Positions 27,250 through 36,420 are shown, counted from the first letter of the stretch. The stretch is DNA of 55,554 nt from an uncultured Pelagibacteraceae bacterium (GCA_902599955.1 CACKHK010000006.1:1-55554), one strand, 5' to 3'. Numbers and translations are program-made. Notes: generated by a model not told the origin, from the sequence alone.

Positions 27250-28149
27250 TTAAACTCTTGAAAATAATAAAAGAGTAACCCCAAAAACAAAAATTATAAT
27301 TCCTATTATTTCTGTTGCTTTTACTTTTTCTTTAAAGAAATATCTTGATGAAAAATAGCTAAATAACAATTCAATTTGTCCAACTGCCCTAACAAATGAT
27401 GCTTGGATTAATGTAAAAGCATAAAACCACGATAAAGATGCAAAAAAACCACCTATACCTATTAGCATACAATCATATTTATCATTATAAAGTTTTCTAA
27501 ATTCTTCTTTCTCAAATATTAAGAGATAAATAGTTAAGATTATTGTAGGAATCAAAAGTCCAAATAGTAAAGTTGCTATTACTTTTTCAAAGTTTGACTC
27601 AAAATTTTCTAAAGAGAGGGCCGCAGATCTAAAATAAACAATACTCAAAGCTAAAAATAAACCTGAGATTAATCCAATTAATGTAGTTTTAGAAAAAATA
27701 TTTTGAAAAAAAAATTTTAAGTTTTTTATAGATAAAATAATTACTCCCAGAGTTGAAATTAAAATTCCACTTATTCCTATAATATTTAGTTTTTCACTAA
27801 GAATTAAATATTCAAATAAAGCGACTTGTAAAACCTCTGTCTTACTAAGTGAAGTACCTACTACAAAATTTGAAAATTTAAAAAGGTAGAGTAAAACGAA
27901 TGTAAAAATAACTTGAAAAATTGATGCTAATGTAACATTGATTAAAAAACCTGGTTGAATAAGTATTTCTCTAATAATTGCGAATTCTCTAAAATAAACA
28001 AAAAATAATATTAAGGCTAAAGGTAGAGCAAAGGAAAATCTTACATATGTTGAAGCAATTGTAGAAACATCTTTATTAATTTTTTTCTGAAATGATGATC
28101 TTAAATTTTGAAAAAAAGCAGCGATGACTGTAACTATAATCCAATTCAT
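27250..28149 (-). CDS. DMT-superfamily (EamA) transporter
   Basis: 299 residues and about ten helices arranged as two EamA repeats of five. Typical ends of the repeats are visible: IIGISGILISTLGVIILS around residue 130 and IIGIIIFVFGVTLLLFSRV at the C-terminus. Such proteins export or import metabolites; no substrate can be proposed. It converges with the HpsN-like gene with 4 bases between them, and lies 32 bases from the end of the MalK-type ATPase on the same strand. Confidence 0.85.
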   Translation of the reverse strand: MNWIIVTVIAAFFQNLRSSFQKKINKDVSTIASTYVRFSFALPLALILFFVYFREFAIIREILIQPGFLINVTLASIFQVIFTFVLLYLFKFSNFVVGTSLSKTEVLQVALFEYLILSEKLNIIGISGILISTLGVIILSIKNLKFFFQNIFSKTTLIGLISGLFLALSIVYFRSAALSLENFESNFEKVIATLLFGLLIPTIILTIYLLIFEKEEFRKLYNDKYDCMLIGIGGFFASLSWFYAFTLIQASFVRAVGQIELLFSYFSSRYFFKEKVKATEIIGIIIFVFGVTLLLFSRV

Positions 28150-28181
28150 TGAGATAAAGTTTATTTAATTTTTAAATAAAT

Positions 28182-29231
28182 TTAAATTCTTTTTCCATTT
28201 TCATCAAATATAAAAATATCTTTAAAATTAAATTTAAGTTCGTTTTGAAAATCTACCTGACTTGATATTTTTGCACTAAGTTCTAAATTATTATTACTCA
28301 TGTAAACTATTTTTTCATTTCCTAAATTTTCAACCAGTTCAATTTTAGGTTTAAATTTAAATTCAGATGACTCTGATGAATTAAAATGTTCAGGTCTAAT
28401 ACCAACGGAATAATTTCTTTTACTAAATTTAATTTTCTCAAAAGTTATTTCATTTCCTAAAAAATTTATTTTATTTTCTGAAATTATATTTTCATTTTGT
28501 ATAGGTAAAATATTCATTTTTGGTGTTCCGATAAATTGTGCTACAAAAATATTTGATGGATTATTATAAATTTCATCAGGATTTCCAACTTGTTCAATAT
28601 TTCCATGATTTAGAATTACAATTCTATCGGCTAAAGTCATTGCCTCAACTTGATCATGGGTAACATATATCATGTTCGTTTTAATTTGATTATGAAGTTT
28701 TGATATTTCTACTCTCATCTCGGCTCTTAAAGCTGCATCCAAATTAGATAATGGCTCATCGAATAAAAATATTTTAGGGTTTCTAGTAATTGCACGTCCA
28801 ATTGCAACTCTTTGCCTTTGACCCCCAGATAACTGTTTAGGTTTTCTTTCAAGTAACTCCTCAATTTTTAAAATTTTAGCTGCTTGCATAACTTTTGTTT
28901 CAATTTCTTGCTTAGATTTCTTTTCAATCTTTAACCCAAATGACATATTTTCATAAACATTCATGTGTGGATATAGAGCATAGGATTGAAATACCATCGC
29001 TGTTTGTCTTTTTGAGGGATGAAGATCATTAATTTTTTGATCATTTATAAATATTTCACCCTCATCAATTTTCTCTAAACCTGCTATCATTCTTAATAAA
29101 GTTGACTTTCCACAACCAGATGGACCAACTAATACAAGAAATTCATCATCTTTCCCTATTAAATTAAAATCAGTTATAATTTTGTTTGATCCAAAAGATT
29201 TATTTACGCCAGTGAATTTTATATTTGCCAT
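28182..29231 (-). CDS. ugpC: ABC importer ATPase, MalK/UgpC type
   Basis: 349 residues of the CUT1 sugar/glycerol-phosphate ATPase class. Walker A is GPSGCGKST, the signature is LSGGQRQRVAIGRA, Walker B is IFLFDEPLSNLDA, and the H-loop is YVTHDQVEAMTLADR. The C-terminal third (from about 240) is the TOBE/OB regulatory region with SVGIRPEH. No permease or binding protein is adjacent, so it may serve transporters elsewhere, as MsmK-like ATPases do. There is no Shine-Dalgarno; a small frame ending TGA-A-ATG directly before it may couple its translation. Confidence 0.87.
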   Translation of the reverse strand: MANIKFTGVNKSFGSNKIITDFNLIGKDDEFLVLVGPSGCGKSTLLRMIAGLEKIDEGEIFINDQKINDLHPSKRQTAMVFQSYALYPHMNVYENMSFGLKIEKKSKQEIETKVMQAAKILKIEELLERKPKQLSGGQRQRVAIGRAITRNPKIFLFDEPLSNLDAALRAEMRVEISKLHNQIKTNMIYVTHDQVEAMTLADRIVILNHGNIEQVGNPDEIYNNPSNIFVAQFIGTPKMNILPIQNENIISENKINFLGNEITFEKIKFSKRNYSVGIRPEHFNSSESSEFKFKPKIELVENLGNEKIVYMSNNNLELSAKISSQVDFQNELKFNFKDIFIFDENGKRI

Positions 29232-29232
29232 T

Positions 29233-29406
29233 TCAACTTTTAACTTTTTCTAAAATATCTATGCCTATTTTTTTTAAGATATGAATTATATCAATTGGTA
29301 ACCTATTTTCACGAATTTTTCTTTCATCATGATGATAAAATCTATTAATCTAGATGTATTGCCTTCCCGGGCGATTATCACCGCTCCAGGAAGTACAAGG
29401 ATTCAT
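29233..29406 (-). pseudogene. Possible 57-codon micro-gene interrupted by TAG, upstream of the MalK-type ATPase
   Basis: From ATG 29406 the minus-strand frame reads MNPCTSWSGDNRPGRQYI, meets TAG at 29350-29352, then continues for 38 codons (INRFYHHDERKIRENRLPI and onward) to TGA at 29233-29235. That stop lies one base before the ATPase ATG. The open second half and its exact abutment are coding-like; the TAG is one substitution from CAG or TGG. No family recognised. The alternative is a non-coding leader containing the hairpin at 29363-29393. Confidence 0.35.
29363..29393 (-). other. GC-rich hairpin in the leader of the MalK-type ATPase
   Basis: The minus-strand RNA forms an 11-bp stem, CUUCCUGG-(bulged A)-GCG pairing with CGC-CCGGGAAG, around the loop GUGAUAAU. 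One pair is a U-G wobble that would be a C-A mismatch on the plus strand, so the structure favours a minus-strand transcript. It is far more GC-rich than its surroundings. A second small stem AUCUA/UAGAU follows. There is no T run, so a terminator for pseudoazurin is unlikely. Confidence 0.4.
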
Positions 29407-29447
29407 TTATAAAAGTTAAACGTCTTAACTCAATAATATTTGATGAT

Positions 29448-29891
29448 TTATAGTTGGTCTATTAAACCTGGTGCTAATTTCTTAGATTTAGATGAAAATC
29501 TTAACTTTTTAATAGCATCTAGGTTAGATTTATCGTTTCCAACAACCACAAAACCAATCATTCCCATATTTTTGTGTGGTGTACACCAGTAAGCATAAAT
29601 TCCTGGGACCTCGAACTTGTATTCAACATCCTTATTAAACTTTGATTTAAACTTACCAACTCCATCTGGTACACCCTTTTTTATGAATTCAACGTTATGT
29701 CCCTTATCTGTTGCCTTCCAAAGAACTGTATCTCCAGGGTTAACTCTTACTATTTTAGGCTCAAAAACATTTGATTCTTTATCAAGCCTATTAAGCATTT
29801 CCACTGTTACATCCGCACCTAAAGCTATATTCGTAAAAAATATACTGATTAATATTATAAATGAACTTGTTAATTTATTATATTTAGTCAT
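29448..29891 (-). CDS. Pseudoazurin-type blue copper protein
   Basis: 147 residues from ATG 29891 (a TTG frame reaches 29918 but adds residues before the signal peptide). The signal peptide ends near NIALGADVTVEM. The type-1 copper ligands are present: His in DKGHNVEFI, then Cys, His and Met in YAYWCTPHKNMGM. The C-terminal helical tail is typical of pseudoazurin. It is a periplasmic electron carrier; the partner (for example a cytochrome oxidase or nitrite reductase) is not in the window. Confidence 0.9.
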   Translation of the reverse strand: MTKYNKLTSSFIILISIFFTNIALGADVTVEMLNRLDKESNVFEPKIVRVNPGDTVLWKATDKGHNVEFIKKGVPDGVGKFKSKFNKDVEYKFEVPGIYAYWCTPHKNMGMIGFVVVGNDKSNLDAIKKLRFSSKSKKLAPGLIDQL

Positions 29892-29956
29892 AGCGGTGAT
29901 ATATTCTTTTAAAGTCAATAAACAATAACTATATGGTGTAACAAGTTGACACGTCT

Positions 29957-31126
29957 TTAATTGGTTTTATCTAATAATCTATCAGCCCTCATAGTAGTGA
30001 AAATTATTATTATTAAAAATGGGATACATAATATGTTCATTATTTTCCAACTTGTAAAACTTAAAATAATACCTGCTGTTAAACTTGCAGTAGCTTGAAC
30101 TGAAAAAACTATAAAATCATTAAAACCTTGTGCTCTAAATCTTTCTTCTTCTTTATAGTTTAAAACTAATAAACTTGTTCCAGATATAAACAGAAAGTTC
30201 CACCCAAGACCCAAAAAAATTAATGAAAAAAGATAATTTATGACTGTTTGATCAAAATAACTAAGTAAAATTGTAAAGATAAAAAATAAAACACCAAAAT
30301 ACATTATTTTACTGTGTCCATATTTTTTTATTAGATTTCCTGTAACTAAAGCAGGAAGGAACATGCTTATGATATGTAATTGAATTACAAAACTTGTATT
30401 ATTTAAGGACATATTATCATGAACATGCATACTGATAGGAGTAGCTGTCATTAAAAATGACATCACCGCATAAGCAAAAGATGAGGATACAAGAGCTTGC
30501 AAAAATCTAGGCTGATATATCAATTCTAAAATTGTTCTACCCTTTGATGTTTTTTTGTTATTTATAACTTTATTTTCCTTATAAAAAATTAAAAAAATAA
30601 CAGAGGATAAAGTTAATAAAGATAGACAGAGATAAGAACCAACATATAAACTTTCTGTAATTATATCTTTTCCTAAATTTGCTAAGTTTGGACCCAATAA
30701 AGCTGACAAAATCCCCGCAAAAAGTAATAAGGAAATAGCCTTTGGTGCAAGTTTTTTATCAACACTCTCAGCTGCAGCAAAACGATACTGATGAGCAAAA
30801 GCCATTCCAAATCCAAGGCAAAAACAAGAAAATGAATACAGAATAAAGTTTTGCCTATATACAGAATATGCTGCTAATAATGCAAATAATGAAGTTGTTA
30901 TAGATGAAAGTATAAATCCTTTTTTTCTTCCGGTAATACTCATTATTTTAGAAGCAGCAATAATAAAAATAGCTGTACCCACAATTGATAATGACATTGG
31001 TAATGTTGAAAGAGATTTAATTGGACTGATACTAGTTCCAATAATTCCACTTAAAAATACAGTCACAGGTGCAACAGAAAATGCAAATGCGTTGCTTGCA
31101 AATAGCAACCATACATTTTTGTTCAT
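29957..31126 (-). CDS. Major facilitator superfamily transporter
   Basis: 389 residues with about 12 hydrophobic helices in two halves separated by a charged loop near residue 195 (NKVINNKKTSKGR). The helix 2-3 loop ITGRKKGFIL stands in for motif A. This is an MFS efflux-type permease of unknown substrate. It starts 7 bases after ProW ends on the same strand and could be cotranscribed with the betaine system, though that may be coincidental. Confidence 0.82.
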   Translation of the reverse strand: MNKNVWLLFASNAFAFSVAPVTVFLSGIIGTSISPIKSLSTLPMSLSIVGTAIFIIAASKIMSITGRKKGFILSSITTSLFALLAAYSVYRQNFILYSFSCFCLGFGMAFAHQYRFAAAESVDKKLAPKAISLLLFAGILSALLGPNLANLGKDIITESLYVGSYLCLSLLTLSSVIFLIFYKENKVINNKKTSKGRTILELIYQPRFLQALVSSSFAYAVMSFLMTATPISMHVHDNMSLNNTSFVIQLHIISMFLPALVTGNLIKKYGHSKIMYFGVLFFIFTILLSYFDQTVINYLFSLIFLGLGWNFLFISGTSLLVLNYKEEERFRAQGFNDFIVFSVQATASLTAGIILSFTSWKIMNILCIPFLIIIIFTTMRADRLLDKTN

Positions 31127-31133
31127 TAAGATA

Positions 31134-32642
31134 TTATACTCTTTTCTTACCTTGAACTACTCTGTCCAATATTAAAGCAACAAATAATATTGCAACACCA
31201 GCTAAAATTCCTTGTCCAACATTTGCATATTGAAGTGCCTCTAGCACGTCTTGGCCTAAACCTTTTGCTCCTATAAGTGAGGCTACAACAACCATTGCTA
31301 AACTTAACATCACAGTTTGATTTACACCAGCAAGTATTGATGGGGTTGCAAGTGGCAAATCTACTTTTCTAAGAAGATACCATTTAGATGCTCCGTAAGC
31401 TATTGCTGCCTCTCTAATAGTTTCAGGAACACCCCTTAATCCTAAAACAGTAAGTCTTACAACTGGTGTACCTCCAAAAATCATTGTAATAATTACTGCT
31501 GCAACCTTACCTGTTCCAAAAAATGCAATAACAGGAATCATAAATACAAATGCAGGCATTGTTTGCATAAAGTCCATAATTGGTCTTATCATCGAATAAA
31601 ATCTTTGACGTCTTGCACAATAAATTCCTAAAGGTATACCAATAACAATACTTAGAATTGCAGCTGTACCAAGTAAAGCAAGTGTTGTCATTGCTTTAAC
31701 CCAAAATCCCAAAAAACCCATGTAAGCTAAAAATCCTGCTGAGTATATTGCGGTTCTTATACCTGCTGATAAAGCTGTTAAAACTACAATGGTAGTTATA
31801 ATCACAATCCAAGGTGTTTTTACAAACAAAAGTTCTAAAAAGTCTAAAACAGATCTAATTCCAATTGTTATTGCAGTAAATACAGCATCTCCTTTTATAA
31901 CTGCATAATCAAAAATCGTTTCAACCCATTTTATAGATGTAAGTCTTATTTCTGGATGAGTAGGAAAATCATTCATTATTGAGAAGAAACCTGGAAAGCT
32001 ATAATGTATTACTGAAAAAAACATTATAATTATAGTAAAACCAATGCTTAATAAATAATTTTTTGTTTTCATTCCAGGACTAATCGATTTATTTGATAAC
32101 CATTCAGAGTATCTTTTTTCTAAAACTGTATTTGCTAATATTCCTTGAACAAATTTTACAAAAATCAATAATAAAATTCCTGAAATAGTAATCCATATTG
32201 CTGAAGCCTCAATTTGCTGAACATCAACTACATATTCCTTCATTGCGTCTTCGAGTGATTTAATTGCCCTCTCGTATACTTCGACCTTATCTGGGTTGTT
32301 TTCTTTTGCAGCCTCTAATTGTTTGTATCTAAAATCGATAGTTGATTGAATTTTATCAATTTTTTCTAAGGCATCTTTAGTAATGTTTCCAAATAGGCCT
32401 CTAATTATTTGAACAACAGCAAATGTTTCGATTATTAAAAATGCTAACGCATAATTCCAAATATTTCTTAATCCAAACCACATTGGCCCAAATAATGCGG
32501 CAAATAAATTAAAAGAAAAAGAATAGGAGGGTTTGCTTCCAATTTTTTTAAATTCATCAATGTAGTAATCTGGATTAGAAATCACAAAATTTTTAATTAA
32601 TTCAGATCTAGATAAATTTTTAATTTCTTTACTCACTATCAT
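31134..32642 (-). CDS. proW: Glycine betaine/proline ABC permease, ProW-like, with long N-terminal extension
   Basis: About 500 residues. ATG 32642 is listed, but AAGGGA lies too close to it and better serves the GTG at 32636 (SKEIKNLSRSEL). The permease core is the C-terminal 200 residues, with the EAA loop GASKWYLLRKVDLPLATPSI. The first 300 residues hold extra helices and a charged coiled-coil-like stretch at about 90-150. E. coli ProW is about 354 residues, so the extension is unusual. It overlaps the ATPase gene and imports betaine-like osmolytes or DMSP. Confidence 0.85.
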   Translation of the reverse strand: MIVSKEIKNLSRSELIKNFVISNPDYYIDEFKKIGSKPSYSFSFNLFAALFGPMWFGLRNIWNYALAFLIIETFAVVQIIRGLFGNITKDALEKIDKIQSTIDFRYKQLEAAKENNPDKVEVYERAIKSLEDAMKEYVVDVQQIEASAIWITISGILLLIFVKFVQGILANTVLEKRYSEWLSNKSISPGMKTKNYLLSIGFTIIIMFFSVIHYSFPGFFSIMNDFPTHPEIRLTSIKWVETIFDYAVIKGDAVFTAITIGIRSVLDFLELLFVKTPWIVIITTIVVLTALSAGIRTAIYSAGFLAYMGFLGFWVKAMTTLALLGTAAILSIVIGIPLGIYCARRQRFYSMIRPIMDFMQTMPAFVFMIPVIAFFGTGKVAAVIITMIFGGTPVVRLTVLGLRGVPETIREAAIAYGASKWYLLRKVDLPLATPSILAGVNQTVMLSLAMVVVASLIGAKGLGQDVLEALQYANVGQGILAGVAILFVALILDRVVQGKKRV

Positions 32643-33681
32643 TCCCTTCAACAACTGCTTTCAGCAAATCTGATTGTGTAATTATACCAACATCTAAGTT
32701 GTCATTATTTGTAACTATTATTGGTTTATCTTCTGATACTGACGTTTCAATAAGTTTGCTTAATATGTCGTTTTCATTAACTCTTTCATTATTGTTTACA
32801 TTATCTCCAAAAGTTTTCTTATATTCTATGATAGATTGCATAATTGTCTTAGCCTGAACGACTTTTAATCTTGAAATTCCTTTTACAAAATCTGCAACAT
32901 ATTCATCAGATGGATTTACTACTATTTCCTCTGGTGTTCCAATTTGTACTACCTCTCCATCTCTCATTATAGCTATTCTGTGCCCTACTCTTACCGCTTC
33001 ATCTAAATCGTGAGTTATAAATACTGTTGTTTTTTTCATTTGCTTTGAAAGTTTTATAAATTCACTCTGAAGTTGTCGTCTAATTAAAGGGTCTAAAGCA
33101 CTGAAAGGTTCATCCATTAAAAGAAATTCTGGATCTGCTGCTAATGCTCTAGCTAGACCTACTCTTTGCTGCATTCCTCCAGATAATTCATGAGCATATT
33201 TATTTCCCCATCCTTGTAATTCAACAATGTTTAAAATTTTATTTGCAGCATCTAACCTATCATTTTTGCTAACACCTCTAATCTCCAAAGGCATAGCTAT
33301 ATTATCTAAAACTGACCTGTGAGGCATTAATGCAAAATTTTGAAAAACCATACCGATCTTTTTGTTTCTTAATTCTTGAAGGTTTTCCTTATTGAATTGC
33401 ATTACATCCTGATTGTTTATTAATATTTTTCCAGATGTTGGCTCTAATAATCTATTTATATGTCTAACAAGTGTTGATTTCCCACTTCCAGATAAACCCA
33501 TTACGCAAAATATTTCACCCTTCTTAACATCAAATGAAACATCCGAAACACCAATTACAGAATTATATTTCTCCAATGCTTCTTGTTTTGAAATTTTTTT
33601 ATTTTGGATTGCATCTAAGGCGTCTTGTGATGTATTACCAAATATTTTCCAGACATTTTGAATTTGTATAGCTGCTTCCAT
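32629..33681 (-). CDS. proV: Glycine betaine/proline ABC ATPase with CBS-like tail, ProV-like
   Basis: 350 residues. The ProV-specific N-terminal block with KIFGNTSQDALDAIQ precedes Walker A GLSGSGKST; the signature is LSGGMQQRVGLARA, Walker B is FLLMDEPFSALDP and the switch is FITHDLDEAV. The final 80 residues resemble one CBS domain (PIIVTNNDNLDVGIITQSDLL), which senses ionic strength or nucleotides in the family. It starts 81 bases after the binding-protein stop, across a hairpin. Confidence 0.92.
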   Translation of the reverse strand: MEAAIQIQNVWKIFGNTSQDALDAIQNKKISKQEALEKYNSVIGVSDVSFDVKKGEIFCVMGLSGSGKSTLVRHINRLLEPTSGKILINNQDVMQFNKENLQELRNKKIGMVFQNFALMPHRSVLDNIAMPLEIRGVSKNDRLDAANKILNIVELQGWGNKYAHELSGGMQQRVGLARALAADPEFLLMDEPFSALDPLIRRQLQSEFIKLSKQMKKTTVFITHDLDEAVRVGHRIAIMRDGEVVQIGTPEEIVVNPSDEYVADFVKGISRLKVVQAKTIMQSIIEYKKTFGDNVNNNERVNENDILSKLIETSVSEDKPIIVTNNDNLDVGIITQSDLLKAVVEGNDSE

Positions 33682-33715
33682 GAAAATATTTTAACTTAAA
33701 ATAAGTGAAAATGAT

Positions 33716-33740
33716 ACCTGGCAACCAATGGTCGCCAGGT
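33716..33740 (-). other. Hairpin between proX and proV
   Basis: ACCTGGC (33716-33722) pairs with GCCAGGT (33734-33740), with an inner ACC/GGT pair set closing a 3-base loop across one mismatch. Without a clear T run on the minus strand it resembles a 3'-stabilising or attenuating stem more than a full terminator. The position matches the hairpins after tauA and dctP. Confidence 0.65.
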
Positions 33741-33762
33741 AAATTAATTTTTATTAACTAAA

Positions 33763-34725
33763 TTATAAACCTAACCAGCCGTCAACTGTTGATTTATTTT
33801 TAGACATCCAATCTCTAGCAACTTCTCCTGGATCTCTTTTTTGCACAGAAACTTCATATGCCATCCAAGAAACATCATCTGCTGTTATTTGGAAGTTTTT
33901 GAAAAATTCTACAATTGCTGGAGATTTACTCTCTAGAGATGTACCCCATCCAATTTGAATTTGTTTCAAAGCATCCTTTGAGGCAACATATGATTTTTGA
34001 TACCAGTCAGCGTCAGCTTTTGGTTGGATCATTTTATATTTCGCAGGATCATATGCTGGTTCTTCAAGCATAACTACGTCTGCCATTCCCCAAATTGCAT
34101 GTGGCTTGTAACAATAAAATGCATAACCCTCACCTTTTTTAATAGAGTCAAGAACTCTAGCATTTTTCACTGCTTCTGCAGCCCTAATAGGTTCAATTCC
34201 AGCATCATATAATTTATAGTCTCTTAATTTAACTTGGTTAACATTTGCTGAAGCCCATCCATCTGCACCAATCCAAAATTCACCTTTGCCATTTCCATCA
34301 CTATCCATTGCTTTGACAACTTCTGGTCTACCTAAATCTTCTATTGCAGTGATATTCATTTTTTTTGCAAATTGTTGAGATACACAATATCCTTGGTTAC
34401 CCTCGTAAGGATTTTTACTTAATTTTAGAGTTCCTTTTGGTACTAGATCATTTGTGTATGCTTCTTGGTTTGGAAGCCATATATCAGGATGTACTTCAAT
34501 CTCACCTTTACTTCTATCAATTGCTCCATAGATAGCAGTATTATTTCCTGGAACTAATTCTGCTTCACCACCCATTTTATCTATAACAACTGCTGCAAGT
34601 AAATTTGCAATTGCAGTAGCACCAGTCCATCCTGGATCACCAATTTTTACTTTTTCTGCAAAACTTGAAGCTGGTAGAAATAGTGAAATTACCCCAGCAA
34701 CAAGTATCTTCTTAATTATATTCAT
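33763..34725 (-). CDS. proX: Glycine betaine-type substrate-binding protein, ProX/OpuAC family
   Basis: 320 residues with a signal peptide (cleavage near SSFAEKVKIG). The OpuAC fold features are GDPGWTGATAIANLLAAVV at the start (key GDPGWTGA), aromatic-rich ligand loops such as EFWIGADGWASANV and YAFYCYKPHAIWGM, and a long C-terminal helix set with DWMSKNKS. It should bind a quaternary ammonium or sulfonium compound through tryptophan/tyrosine cages (betaine, choline, proline betaine or DMSP). It is first in the proXVW order. Confidence 0.9.
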   Translation of the reverse strand: MNIIKKILVAGVISLFLPASSFAEKVKIGDPGWTGATAIANLLAAVVIDKMGGEAELVPGNNTAIYGAIDRSKGEIEVHPDIWLPNQEAYTNDLVPKGTLKLSKNPYEGNQGYCVSQQFAKKMNITAIEDLGRPEVVKAMDSDGNGKGEFWIGADGWASANVNQVKLRDYKLYDAGIEPIRAAEAVKNARVLDSIKKGEGYAFYCYKPHAIWGMADVVMLEEPAYDPAKYKMIQPKADADWYQKSYVASKDALKQIQIGWGTSLESKSPAIVEFFKNFQITADDVSWMAYEVSVQKRDPGEVARDWMSKNKSTVDGWLGL

Positions 34726-34839
34726 ATTTTCCTCAGGTTTATTTAATTTATAAACCTAAATTTAACTTTTTTTTAATTTTAGAGTCAATGATTACAGTAT
34801 TGAAAAATGTTAATTCAGATATGCAAAAACCTAAAATGA

Positions 34840-35598
34840 TCAAGTATTATTCAAAAAATTCTGCACAGTTTTATTAAACTTTTCTGGCTCCTCAAGATGT
34901 ACGTTATGACAGCAATCTTTAAATATTTCTATTTTACAATTTGGAATATTATTATTCAGCATAGAAACTTGATCAAAATTATAAGATCTATCCTTGTCAC
35001 CCCAAATTACTAGGGTTTCATTTTTAATATCTTTTAAATTTTCTAGTCCATTCCAGTCTCTCATTGCAACTAGTGCATTATGAGCAGTTTCTTCAGTTAT
35101 GTGTTTGACTGCATTCTCACACAAATAATAATTTTTATCTTTATCTCCATCGACAAACCATTTTGGTGGTATTCTTTTTACTTGTTCTTTTATACCCTCT
35201 TCTCGAAGTTTTTTAATAGAGGTATTTATGGGTTCAAACCTACCTGGAATATCACCAATAGGTCCGGTAGCAAAACAAATTAATTTATTTATTCTTTCTC
35301 CACATAATTTTGCAATTTCTTGTACTATCATTCCTCCCATTGAATGACCCATTAAATTAAATTTTTCTATTTCCTTTTTATCAATTTCTTTAATAATGAA
35401 TTTTGCCATTAAGTTTATGCTGTTAAAAGATTTTGCTTTATGACTTTCGCCAAACCCTGGTAAAGCTGGAGAAATAACTCTAAAATTTTTACATAAATAA
35501 TCTTTTTGAAATTTCCACATTTCTGAAGACCCAAGGTATCCATGTACTAAAATCAGTGGAAATCCTGATCCAATATCATCTGTATAAATTTCTTGCAT
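34840..35598 (-). CDS. Alpha/beta hydrolase
   Basis: 252 residues from ATG 35598 (MQEIYTDDIGSGFPL); an in-frame ATG at 35649 adds 17 residues not seen in the family. The oxyanion loop is LVHGYLGSSEMW, the nucleophile elbow is LMGHSMGGMIVQE, the acid lies in VIWGDKDRSYN and the histidine in DCCHNVHLEEPEKF. All three catalytic residues are intact. The substrate is unknown: esters, lactones and C-C bonds are all cleaved by relatives. It has a short divergent gap to the racemase gene. Confidence 0.85.
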   Translation of the reverse strand: MQEIYTDDIGSGFPLILVHGYLGSSEMWKFQKDYLCKNFRVISPALPGFGESHKAKSFNSINLMAKFIIKEIDKKEIEKFNLMGHSMGGMIVQEIAKLCGERINKLICFATGPIGDIPGRFEPINTSIKKLREEGIKEQVKRIPPKWFVDGDKDKNYYLCENAVKHITEETAHNALVAMRDWNGLENLKDIKNETLVIWGDKDRSYNFDQVSMLNNNIPNCKIEIFKDCCHNVHLEEPEKFNKTVQNFLNNT

Positions 35599-35657
35599 AA
35601 TTATTTTTAAAATATAGTTGTATAATGTAACTTTTAAAACAAAATTCAAAAAATATT

Positions 35658-36365
35658 ATGATTGGTATTCTTGGAGGAATGGGAACACAAGCTGGTTTAG
35701 ATTTTTGCAATAAACTAGCTAAAATAAATAGAGGTAAACTAGATCAAGACTACCCAATGTTTGTTTTGTACAATAAATCTAATACACCTAAACGTCCAGA
35801 AAATATAAAAAAATATTATAATGTATTAAATGCTTTGGTTGAAGGTTGTAAGAGATTACAAAAAAATGGTTGCAAATTTATTGTAATGCCATGCAATACT
35901 GCTCACTACTGGTACGATGATCTAAGTAAAAAAATTAAAATACCAATTCTTAGTATGCCTAAAGAAGTATACTTAGAAACCTTAAAAAGTTGTAAAAAAA
36001 ATTCTAAAATAGGGATATTATCTACTGAGGCTACATTAAACACAAAAGTCTATAATAAATACTTTGATAAAAGTTTTAATTTAGTAAGTCCAGCTTCCAG
36101 TCTACAAAAATCATCCGTAAATAAATCAATTAAATTTGTTAAAATGGGTAAAATAAAAGAAGCTGAGAAAGCAATTAGGCCAGCAGTAAATTATCTTATG
36201 AAAATCAAATGTAAGAAAATCATTTTAGGATGCACAGAATTACCTATTGCAATTTTTGCTTATAAATCTTTTAAAAAAATCAAACAATCTAAAATTTTTG
36301 TTGATCCTAATCTTCTTGTGGCTAACGTTTCAATGAAAAAATATAAAAAATTAAAAAAACAATAA
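35658..36365 (+). CDS. Aspartate/glutamate racemase family protein
   Basis: 235 residues with the N-terminal GILGGMGTQAGLDF and the two active-site cysteines: VMPCNTAHYW near residue 80 and ILGCTELPIA near residue 195. This is a cofactor-independent racemase of the Asp/Glu type. The family also includes hydantoin racemases and maleate isomerases, but the GGMGT start and CNTAH motif favour aspartate racemase. Lysine and asparagine content is high in the C-terminal third, in line with the base composition. Confidence 0.85.
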   Translation: MIGILGGMGTQAGLDFCNKLAKINRGKLDQDYPMFVLYNKSNTPKRPENIKKYYNVLNALVEGCKRLQKNGCKFIVMPCNTAHYWYDDLSKKIKIPILSMPKEVYLETLKSCKKNSKIGILSTEATLNTKVYNKYFDKSFNLVSPASSLQKSSVNKSIKFVKMGKIKEAEKAIRPAVNYLMKIKCKKIILGCTELPIAIFAYKSFKKIKQSKIFVDPNLLVANVSMKKYKKLKKQ

Positions 36366-36397
36366 CCCAGTTTCAGTATTCATTAACTAAAACTGAG
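36366..36397 (-). terminator. Probable terminator for the 1-Cys peroxiredoxin gene
   Basis: The minus-strand RNA gives an unbroken 12-bp stem between 36386-36397 and 36366-36377 with an 8-base loop. Two pairs are G-U wobbles that would be mismatches on the plus strand, so the hairpin suits the peroxiredoxin transcript. A U-rich tract follows inside the end of the convergent racemase gene. Confidence 0.55.
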
Positions 36398-36420
36398 ATT
36401 ATTGTATCTTTTTTAACCCT

